Assembly (NCBI RefSeq): GCF_000002235.5
Contig: NW_022145606.1
Coordinates: forward strand, 19,323,980-19,387,979
Source: Strongylocentrotus purpuratus
Lineage: Eukaryota; Echinodermata; Echinoidea; Camarodonta; Strongylocentrotidae
Reading direction: 5' to 3'
Length of the DNA stretch: 64,000 nt
Below, piece after piece: positions 47,401 to 59,500 of the stretch; the first letter of the stretch is position 1, and each line of letters starts with the position of its first letter. The notes beneath the pieces were generated by a model. It worked only from the letters and a program-made list of their open reading frames with translations. It did not search any database and was not told the origin of the DNA. The position numbers and the translations under genes are program-made.

Positions 47401-50400
47401 CGAACGATCGAAGTCAAGTGTGAAAATCACACCAGAAAATTTAAAGGAAATAATTCATCAATTAGGCGAAGTTGCCCTTACTGGTCTGCTCGACGATGCT
47501 AAAAAACTAGTTTTCACGCCTCATGATTTCCATAAAGTTCCCGCAACCCTTGATAGGGCATGTGAGCTCGGGATAGTATCCAAGACGACTGTTAACATGT
47601 CATGCCTTCCTCAGTCCATCGAGACCACTTCCACTACCATTGAGTTTTATCACAAACTCGCCCAAGAACACTCGGCTGGGATATTTCTCGCTGATCAAAC
47701 AAGCCGCTTTCTGTTACCATTGAAGATTTCCAAATTGGATAGAGTACTGCGCAAGATCAAAGCAAACATCGGTGACTACGAGAATCTTATCCGATTCGCT
47801 GCTGGCACGGACAACAGACTCTGTATACGAATAATGAATGCGCTCCTCAAAAACAGCTTTTTGGATGAGAGCGAGCGATATCGCATTCTCCTTGACTGCT
47901 CATCAGAGACAACTGGTATTCAACGAAATGTGTCTTCATTGGTTCAAAGATGTGTGAATGCAGAGAGTATTATTCTAAAGTCACCGACTGTCTACACCGT
48001 CGTTGGGATGCGAAATCTTCCAAAGCAACTTAAACGTGAGGTAAGCTTATTTTCATTTGACAAAAGTTGTTTACAATAATCATTTCATAAAGATTGTTTA
48101 AGTATTCAAAGAGCTAATATTTGTGTACAATTTATGGTGGTTCATAATTAACTGTACCTTCATAAATCTTACTGTACGATATAACCAGAAGCGGCGGAGC
48201 GACTTCCAAAGTGTGGGGGGGGGGCACCAACAAAAATGGCACTTTCTGTGAAAAAAGGGCACCTTCAATGGGAAATCTGAAAGCGAAAATATACCATATT
48301 TTAGACATTGGTATATACCCCTATATTGTGATTTCATTATCAGGGATGATTTCAATATTTGTTTCTCTTTATACAGCATATAGGATATTGCTTAAGCATC
48401 ATACTTTGCAGTTTTGGTGTGATGGTCTGAAACTTCATTTGCTATCGAGCAAAACGAGCAAGGAAAATTGTTAAGATTTGTGAGGTCGCAGTGTGAAACA
48501 TTACATGTTATAAAAAGGAAAACCCCAATCCTGATAGGGTTAAAAGCACATTCTCATAACGAAAGACTGAAAAGACCTTTGATAAGTTACATAATTATAA
48601 CATCTATAACTACGAGCGAGCGTAGCGAGCGAGCTTTGGGGGAAATTACTCTAAGTCGCTTGAAATTAGGGGCACGTTCAATGATGAGAGCAAGAGGAGA
48701 CACTTATCGAAAGGGTTAAGACACTTTTTAGAAAAGAAAAGGAGCACGTGTCAAAATACAAAGGTTTATCATTAGAGATGAAAATGGGGCACTGCTTACA
48801 CCCTAAAAAAGAGGCACGCTCCATGGATGAAAAGGGATGTTATGAGAAGGGGAAATGGGCATTTGTCGACGGAAAAGAGGCATCCATCAGGTTTTGATAG
48901 GGGCATATATAAGAAGTGAAAAGGGGGCATTGGTGACAAAGGGGTAGGTTCCTTATTAGAAAGGGAAAAGGGGCACATCGTTGTTAAAATGGTAATTATC
49001 AGAGGTGAAAGGGGGCATTTTTCGCATCTGAAAAGGGGCACTGACCATACATACAATGAGGCACTCATGAGAATGAAAAAGAGGCACTAATGATAAAGGG
49101 AAACGTGCATTTCTGGAAAGAAAAGGGGCACCGATCAGATTTTAATAGAGGCATTTATCAGAGGTGAAAGGAGGCTTATATGAAAAGGGGGAGTGGCTCT
49201 TTTTAACAAGAAAAAGAGGAACATGTTAAAATAAATGGGGCACTTATCAAAAATGAAAAGGGGTAATAATGACAAAGGGAACATTGTATAAGAAGGAAAA
49301 AGATTATTTATTAGGAAGGAAAAGGGGGACTTGTCAAATTAATCGGGGCATTTATAACAGATGAAAATAGCACTCATAATGCCTAGGTCACATATAAACC
49401 GGGCCCCGTACGATTTTCCGTACCCGGCGGCTTGCCGTGGATTTAGAGACCGTACGGGAACCGTCCGATTTTCATTTCTACGGCATGTGTGGTCACATAT
49501 TCTGCGGCGCCCGGGAGGTGCCCGGAGAAAATTGGTCGGGTGAAATGCAAGGCGCCCGTAAGGATGCCGGCCGGTAAGCTTACGTGCTCCGTCCGATGAG
49601 CAGGTGAACCCGTGGCTCCCGGAAGGTGCCCTGCCGGGGCCCGGCCGGTGTCCTCAAGGCGCCCGGCCGGGTCCCGTGCTGTGCAATGAACTATGTGTCC
49701 TCTGACATCCGCACCTGTATTTAAAGCTGCGTTGTACATTTTGAGATGCTGCCGTGAGGGGCCCGCACGGGCAATATTCATTTCAAATTGCCCCCCGGAC
49801 GGCAGACGCCCGATGTTGTGCATATTACCCGGGGCTCTTGAGGGGCCCGTGAGGGAGCCGTAGGGTACACGTACGGCACCCTTTAGCACCGCAAGGTGCC
49901 CGTAAAGATTTTTCATGAGAATTGACCCCCAAAATCGTGAGGGGCCCGTCCGGACACCGTCCGGAGCCCGCACGGGACCCGTAAGGTGCCCTGCGGGCCC
50001 TTCACGGGCTCTCTACGGCCTAACGGTCAGATAAAAACGCCGGGAGAATTGGGAGCAGCCGACTCAGCACCACGGCGCCCGTACGGCTTCAAAAACTGTC
50101 CCGGCGCCCGTAGGATCTTTACGGTAGCCGGCCGGACACCGGCCGAAAATTCCCAAAATGTCTGATTTTACTCGCCGTACGGGCCCCGGAGTGTATATGT
50201 GAAAGCCCCATTAGGAGGGGAAGGGACACTTGTCAAAGTAAATCGAGTATCTCTCAGAATAAGCGAGTTCGTAATTAGGATTTGCGCATGTGCAGATAAA
50301 GGTCATTCGTTCCCAAATTGTAAAACCATTGAGGCGAATACTGGTATCGTGCTCATGAAAGCTATGTAATTAATATTCATTTATGTACCGACAGTACATT

Positions 50401-53400
50401 TATCTGATACACAGGTGGAAGTATTTTTCTCAAGAGAGCAAACAAATGGTATTCATGAAGCACCTCCGTCACTTCGACAGTGATTATTCTAAAATGCACA
50501 CGACGGTGGGACGTATCCATAGTGTCAAAGATCTGTGGATATTTGGGGGTCATGCGTTCCGAAGCTATTTACGAACTGGCTTATTGAAAAGGGTCATTTA
50601 CAAGAGATGAAAAGGAGCACTTATGAGAATAAACAGAAACTGTTTTCATAGATGAAAAGAGGCATTTATGAGAAGGAAAATGGGGGCACTTATCATTAGG
50701 AAAAGGGGCACTTATCAAAAATGAATGAGTGCACATGTGAAAATATAAGGTGCGCTTATCTGAGTTAAAAATGGGTAGTTATTAAAAGGGGAAGGGACAA
50801 TTTTTACAAAGGAAAGGGGAACTTGTAAAAGCAAAGAGGGAACTCTCAGTTTTAAATAGGGCAATTATCAGAGGTAAAGGGAACATTTATCGAAAGTGAA
50901 AAGGGGCGCTTCTCGTCCCTGAAAAGGGAACTTACTAGAGATTAAAAAAGGCATTTATGAGAATCGAATTTGGACACTTATTGCAAAGGAAAACAAAAAC
51001 AAAGAAATTGCAAAAAATCTTCAATAATTCATTGCATTTCACTCCGGTCCCCAACATAAACAAATCCTCTGTACGGCCCTGCATTATGGCTCAAGGCATG
51101 GGCACACAGATCTTTTTTATCTGTTGGGGACCGGGAGAAGTTCAATGAATTATTGGAAATTTATTGCATTTTATTTTTATTTTTTTTCATTTGTGGGAAC
51201 TGCCCCTTACCCTATCCCCCGCTGCGTAAAGTCATGTTTCAGTGACAAAGCAATGGCCTCGTAACTGTGAGGCTCCAAGATCAAAACCGTGTCGATGTGC
51301 TATATTAGTGCCCTTTTGTGGGGCATTAATCCTCTTTACTGTCATTTATGACTTAAGGGCGTAGGTCCCCTAGTTAATAAGCATAGTAGTTTATATATGC
51401 TTTAGCAGTCACGCAAAACAAACACTGGAAAATTATTATTATTTAATACAATCTGAGAATGTATACTATTATCTAGACCTCAATAAATCGTTGTCAAAAT
51501 AATTCCATAAATTGGGGTAAAACAAAAATAAATTCGAACTATATGAGCGACAGTGAATATTTCTTTTACTGTACTAACCCTCTAACATGCAAACAAAACC
51601 TCAACAAATTCTCAAAACACAAAGATATTTATGGTTTTCTCTGAAGGTGTCACTGTGCGATCAACAATAACTTTTATTTTATTCGTACAATATGGCTTTA
51701 ATTCTCTCTCTCTTTTTTTCTCTCTCGCTATATTTACCACTAGGTTATGACTATACAGTTCGAGGGATCTACTTTAACTACCGATGTGACGTCTGGACTA
51801 TGGTCCTGCCTGGGATCGTTTTCGATGCTACGTACTCTCACCATCTCAGACTCCTCTCTCAGTTTCCCACCATCTACCCCTGAGCTTCCATTCGTCACGA
51901 AGCTATCAGCAGTGAGGGTGACGTCACAAAGCTATCGAGGTCTGCTCTCATCGCTCCCTGGCTTGACACATATCGATATCACTGTCGATGATGTAGAGAG
52001 AGACATACCTCAGATCACGGCTTGTCTTCGTCGGACCGGAGGACAGCAGCTCACACGCATTAACCTTACATCACCATCATCACTCACATCAGAGAAGAAC
52101 ATTGCTGTTTCGAAAGAGACGGTGAGAGGACTGGGTCTTCTGATCAGAGAGCAAACGAAGGACCTGCAGCAGCTTTGTATGTCCGGAGTGAAATGCTTGG
52201 ACGAAGAAGACTTGGTTGAACTTGTCGAGTCGTCAACTTTGAAAGCATTGGATAGACTGCATTTACAGTGAGTTCGAAAAAGATGTTCTACATTTATCAA
52301 TGGAATTAAAAAAGACAAAATCAAACAGAAAGTCTAAGTGTAAACTGTTAAAGACGAATACTAGGTTTGTTTTGAGTGCTTTTGTTTCATTAAATTGTAT
52401 GTTAAAATCATTTGCACGTATTACGAACTATCAATTCAAGATCAGTAAAAATAAACTCACTACACAAACTGCTGGAAATTACAAATATATTTGAAAATGG
52501 TAAGATGAAAGGAGGGGTCATGCAAATACTATCAAATATGCAATGCGATAATTTGCCATGGGAATCCTCTAATCCACCCCAGCCAGCTCCAGGCCATTTG
52601 CGAGATTTGTGTATTGTGGGGTCTTGGAGTATCATTGTTATATTTTTCTCATATCCCTACTTATTTGCATCCCATACTGACATTTAAACATTTGTAGGCA
52701 GTTATTTTCTTTCAACTCTTTTTCCCACGGTATTATTTACAATGCCTGTCATTGCTTGTCATGCTATATTATTTTGTTTAAAGTCGTAATGATCTCTTTA
52801 TAATACTTATGTATATACATGCATATTCAACTCACTAGGACCTTCTGCACGTTTGTATCAGACGGTACTCACACAGGCCGTGTCCGAAATTAATGTTATT
52901 TCACGAATCCCCCAAACAGGCACGTACGCAGAGGGGGAGGGGGTGAACCTCCTAAAATCATGTTAGTTAAACCAAAATAAAATCTTTGTAAGTTAAAAAA
53001 AAAAATCAAAAAAAAAATCAAAAAAAAAATCAGCGATCTTCTATTTTTAAAACCCTCCCCTTGAAACAATCCTGCATACGCCACTGCTTCCAACACAACA
53101 TGACAGTTTTTGTGTTATGTATGTTGTCTTCGCTTTCAACTCTCTTTTTCAATTACTATAGGTCTCTTGATGGTAGATGTTTCGAATACGATCGAGAATC
53201 GGGTTTCCAGGTAAGCAAATATCTTATAATAATAATATACGACTAAAAATATTTAGGAAAGCAATTTACTATTTGCGCCTGATGGGAAAACGCATATAAA
53301 CAAGTAATATATACAACTAAGTAGTAGTAATACAATTACAAATAGCTCTTACAGATACAAAGGTGTGATCAGGCCACAGCTAGTCACGTGATAACGATGG

Positions 53401-56400
53401 TGAAGATTGTAATTGGCATATATCTTTTCCGTTCAGTTGTTGATGCCTATATTGAACATTATGGTCAAATTAGTGTATTTTCTTGCGTCATACCCTTTCC
53501 AAACAACCCTTTACACGTACCCATTATTTGCAATGTCATGGCAGCGCCTTGCAGCGCCCATTTGACACTAAGGCTGGACGGCTCGAGAAAAAACCCCACA
53601 CAATGCATGAAATGAAAATTACCATTAATTTCTGTTACCGAAGTGCAATCAAGGCTATATTGTACTAATTGGATTAAAAGAATACACTTAAACAAAATAA
53701 GTGAGTTATATTTTCCCGCGTTATCATATTCCAGAGATTAATGCGCGCCCTAACAGTTATGTATACTGATATTATCATTATTCATTTAATGTCCACCGTT
53801 AAGCTTTACTTCAAGAAGGGGTGTGGGGGGGGGGGGGTCTCAATATGTATCCGGTTTCGCACAATAGCATTTACTTGGAAATATATAGTGTCTCTATATT
53901 TCGATATATGTCCTCCAGGTAAAGAAATGTCAACTATCTACTGAATTGACTGCCAGGATGTGGTCCTGTCTCAGATCTTTGACCTCACTGAACCATCTCA
54001 CCATCTCAGCCTCCTCTTTCAGTTTCACTTCATCTCCTTCTGAGTTTCTATCTGTCACAAAGCTATCAGCAGAGAACGTGACGTCACAAAGCTATGAAGG
54101 TCTGCTCTCATCGCTTCCTGGCTTGAGAGTGATCGGTATCACTATCGATGATGCAGAGAGAGACATACCTCAGATCACGGCTGGTCTTCGTCGGGCCGGA
54201 GGACAGCTCACACGCATCCACCTTACAGCACCGCTATCATTCCAATCACAGAAGAAGAGTGTATCGAGAGAGACGATGAAAGGATTGGGTCTTCTGATCA
54301 GAGAACAAACCAAGAATCTGCAGGAGCTAGGTGTGTCCGGGGTGAAGTGCTTGGACGAAGACTTGGTTGAAATTGCCGAGTCGTCAACATTTTTGAAAGC
54401 ATTGGATAGTCTGCATTTACAGTGAGTTTGGGTATATATTCACATATTATATATGAATGACATTAAAGTAGACGAAATTAAACAGAAAGTCTAACTGTTA
54501 ATTAGAAAAGGCCAAAACCAGGTTTATTTGTTATGTACTTTTGTTTCATCAAATTGTATTGAGTGTACATAATCATGTTAATATCTTTGAACACATTACG
54601 AACTATCAATTCAAGATCAGTAAATAAACATACAAAAAATGTGGGAAATTCAAAATAAATTCAAAATTGGTTAGATGAAAAACGGATGTATACAAATACT
54701 TAAAAAAAAGTCAACGACATAATTTCCCATAGGAATACTCCGCCCCAGCCAACTGAAGGGCTTCTCGCGGAAGTGTAGTGTTGTGGGGCTCTTGGGGTAT
54801 AATTTTTTTTTAAATTTTTTTTTTTTTTTATATCCCTACCTATTTTCATCCAAAGCTGACAATGTACACATTTACACATTTTGAGGCTGTTATTTATTTT
54901 TTTAACTGGCATTTCTTATGGTACTACACTAACAACGTCTGTCATTGTTTGTCACGCTTTATTTTTGTATTATGTCTTTATAATATACCAATATATTATA
55001 TATAAATAATAATTAAAACAACCGAAATAATAATCCATGAGAGTTTTAGCTTTCACTATGACCGGTTTCAATTTTGTTTGCAGATAGACAAAAATAAACT
55101 ATGAAAACAAAAATTGAAACCAGTCATAGAAAAGGAGAGAACTGTAAAATGATTTTCATTTCGATTGTTTGAATGATTTTGTGTATATTGCCGTGACAGA
55201 GGATTATCAATATTACATTATTTGTTTCATATATAAATAAATATTTATTATATATTAAACTCACTAGGACCTTCAGCATTTTAGTATCATACGGTACTCA
55301 CATGCAGGCCGTGTCTGATATGAGTGTTATGCCATAAATCCCCTAAACACAATTCCCATAGATTTTGTGTTATTTTTGTCTTCGCTTTCAACTCTCTTTT
55401 TCAAATACTATAGGTCTCTTGATGGTGGATGTTTCGAATACGATCGAGAATCGGGTTTCCAGGTAAGAAAATATCTTAAACTATTATATACGACTACAAA
55501 TATTAAGGAAAGCAATTTACTATTTGCGGCTGCCAGGAAAACGCAAATAAACTTTTTGTTCAAGTAATACAACCCCAAAAAGCCCTTACAGATACAAATG
55601 CTTGTTCGGGCCACAGCTAGTCACGTGATATCGATCGCGTGGATTGTGATTGGCATATCTCTCTTCCGGTCAGTTGTCGATGGTTATATCGAACTGTTTG
55701 AGCATATAGTGGTCAAATTAGCGTACTTTGCGTCATCTATCCAAACAACTCTACGTGCAGGGGCGTCGCTAGACATTTTTAAGTGGGGCGAAGGGGTGGG
55801 GTGTAGAGTCCATCGATTACCGACAGAACTAGCAACCAAATACCGACAACTATATTAATGCCAATATCCAAACCCTACAAATGTAACCCTATAAACCCGA
55901 AGTCGGGGGCTAAATTATCAGGCGCGTGTCTAGGATATTATTTTTTGGGGTGGTAGTGAGCACCTATAGGGGGTCGGTGCAGGGAGAGGATTGGTTCCCA
56001 CCTCTTACGCGAAGTGCGGAAGTTTTGTCGTTTCATCAATTTATTAGGTAGAGAAAAAGATTCGTTCAACTATTCTCGACTCTAAGTAAACAAAAGTTTT
56101 ACTTTGTCTGAGAAAAAGTCACAGTTCGTAGGGGAAAAAAATGCCGGCCGACCGACATAATACATCTCACAGACTTCAAACTTCTGCATTGATATAGTAC
56201 ACGAGGATCGAGCAAGAATATCGGCATAGCTGACCCGACACAGCAACATAATTATCTATGCGTATCTTTCTTGCTCCCTCGACGAGGCGATTCGATCCAA
56301 CAACCCCCTCTCTCTCTCTCCCACCAATCCTCTCTTATATAGGCTCTTACCCTCTCTGTTATCCCCCGTTTATTTTGTTTCCTTTTTTTCTCATTTTCTT

Positions 56401-56472
56401 CTTTTATCCTTCTCTTTCTTTTCTTCTTTTCCTTTCCTTTCTTTCCTCTCCTTCCTCTTTGTCTTTGTGTGC

Positions 56473-56505
<33 letters not shown>

Positions 56506-59500
56506 GGGGTGTCGCACCCCATCCCCCTTTAGCGACGCCCCTGCCTACGCGTACCTATGATTGTTTGCAATGTCATAGCAGCGCCCACTTGACACGAAGA
56601 CTGGACGGCTCGAGAGGGGAAAAAACATGAAATGACAATTACCATTAATTTCTGGTAACGAAGTGCAATCAAGGCTATACAGTGCGTCCCAGAAAAAACG
56701 AAACCGAGAATTGTCGATGTTTTATCATAACTTAATCACAATTATAATTATAAATAGCAGAATTGACAACAGACTTAACTCCGTTTCGTTGACAATCAAA
56801 CATGCATGAAGTCTTTCGTCTACGGCTGATTGTCAGCGAAACAGAGTTAAGTCTTTTGCCAACTCTGTTTGTTGCTACGGCAGACAGCCAGTGAAAACAA
56901 TTTGGTTTGATAAAATTATGGAAATGCAAGCACTACTTTAAACGAACAGAACTTTGTCATTCCTTGCTCATTTTTCCTGATTGAGGTGTCATATGAAAGG
57001 GCAGAAACTCAACTTTCTAGAAATGTGATTTTTTTTCTCGAAATTCAGATACCGTCCGCCAAATGACTTTTTGGTTTCCTCTCTTCAAAATGATTTTAAT
57101 CACTCATGCGTGAAAAATGATCCATAATTCTCGGTTTCATTTTTTCCTGGACGCACTGTTTTATACTAAACTGGATTAAAAGAATACACTTTAAAAAAAA
57201 ATAACAAGTGAGTTATATTTTCCCTAGTTATCATATCCCCAATTGATGCGCGCCTTACCAGTCAATATAATTATGTATACTGTATTTTACATCATCATTC
57301 ATTTAATGTCCACTGTTAAGCTTAACTCCAAAAGGGGGTGGGGGGGGGGGGGGTCGCATAATAGCATTTAAGTAGAAGTGAACATTTAGTCTCTCTCTGT
57401 ATTTCGTTATCCGTCCTACAGGTAAAACAATGTCTGCTATCTACTGAAATGACTGCCAGAATGTGGTCCTGTCTCAGATCCTTCCCCTCACTGAACCATC
57501 TCACCATCTCAGCCTCCTCTCTCAGTTTCCCTCCATCTCCTCCTGAGCTTTCATCGGTCGCAAAGCTATCAGCCGAGAGCGTGACGTTTCACAGCTATGA
57601 AGGTCTGCTTTCATCGCTTCCTGGCTTGAGAGTTATCGATATCAGTATAGATGATGCAGAGAGAGACATACCTCAGATCACGGCTGGTCTTCGTCGGACC
57701 GGAAGACTGCAGCTCACACGCATCAACCTTACATCACTGTCAACACTCCCATTAGAGAAGAAGAGTGTCTCGAGAGAGACGATGAGAGGGTTGGGTCTAC
57801 TGATCAGAGAACAGACCAAGAATCTTCAGCAGCTAGATCTGAGATGGGTAAGGTGCACATACGAAGAAGACTTGGTCTACCTTATCGAGTGCTGCAGACG
57901 GGTGAAGACGATGTCATATCTGGGGTAGGTTCTTGTTCAACTCTATTACAAAATAGATTAAAATCCTATCATAATTATATTTGCTTATATAGCGCCTAAC
58001 ACTTACTTTATCAGAAGTCTCTAAGCGCTCTATCTCCTACTCTGAAGTAGGAAAGCATAATGAAACGAATGCGTGAAGGGATGCAAAGGTGAAAACGTAG
58101 GTGTAATTTCCAAGTGTTCGACTGAAAGTTAGGATGGGTTTTGTTTGATTATCGCTATCAATTGTTATTTCAGAATTTGTACAGTAGCAAGGAATAGAAT
58201 CTGAATTGCCTGTATTGAAAATCTATATGCAGTCGCATGTATTATTATGAACCGTCGGAAGCTAAAATAATGTAAGTCTATGTTGGCGTAAAATACAACC
58301 CATATCCTTATACAAAATAATTATCATTATCAAAAATTGTCATCATTATTATTATTATCATTATAATTATAACAATTGTCATTATTTTATCATCATTGTT
58401 GCCAATACTATAATCATCAATAGGCCTACCATTATTTCCATTAACATCTATTATAAGATGATGACGTGGATCCTAATCAAATGATTGGTTGAAAGCGTAC
58501 ACGTGACCAGGCATTTATTTTGCCTAACACGTAATCGCGCGTAATTTGGGTAATGACCGGTCATTATCCAATGGTAATGACCGTTCATTATCAAAATCAT
58601 GTTAGAAAACTTCATTTTGTAAAACAAATAAAACATAATCTTATAAAACAAATAAAACATAATCTTATAAAACAAATAAAACATAATCTTATAAAACAAA
58701 TAATACACATCATTTTGTTCGGGCATTAGTAAAATTACCCACGCTTGGAACCTTCAAAACAGTCCAAACGCCCTCGTCTATTGCCTCGGGCGTGTTAGAC
58801 TGTTCCAAAGGTACCTCGTGTGGGTAATTCTTATTATTAATGCCCTCAATGATGTGTATTATTTGTATATTATTATTATTGCGTTTATTACTATTAATAC
58901 CATCATCATTATTATTGTCAATATCTTATTAATTATCATTAGTATCATTATTTCGGGTCGGATGTTCACCTGTAAAAGTTGTAACTTACTTTAAGTTATT
59001 TGTTATTGTATAATGTATCACCGAATACAGCAATTTTAAAAGTTTCATGATCTGCAATGAACCGTTAAAGGCAAACTGTCCCTTTGTTTTCAATTATTCT
59101 ACACAGTTTCATGATCTGCAATGAACCGTTAAAGGCAAACTGTCCCTTTGTTTTAAATTATTCTACATCGTTTTTCAGATGCATATATCGTATATTAAGA
59201 ACATCAAGTTCCACGAGGTTGCAAATATATGCCCGCCCCCCCCCCCCCAAGCCAACGTCAGCTCTTACTCTTCGACTCCGAATTTTGTAATAAATTGCCC
59301 CTAATTGGCCATTAATTTTGTATAGAATTCTCCAATTTCCGATATATAACCAAATCGAAGTTGGCCGTCATTTACGCATTTCAAGCAAATCACTACTGAA
59401 CATATCGGATTAATACTAGGATATTTTTTCTTCCGTTTTGTTTTGAACAGGGTTACTCTTTCAGTATTAAATGCGATTTGCTGAGAGGCCCTGTACAAAT

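Noticed and set aside
49443..49973. 176-codon minus-strand frame
   Set aside because: Lies inside the GC-rich fold-back; the length follows from few stop codons in GC-rich DNA, and the opposite strand is also partly open.
48200..50985. Regularly spaced short repeats suggesting a CRISPR-like array
   Set aside because: Repeat units vary in sequence and length, there are no distinct spacers, and the genome is eukaryotic with introns.
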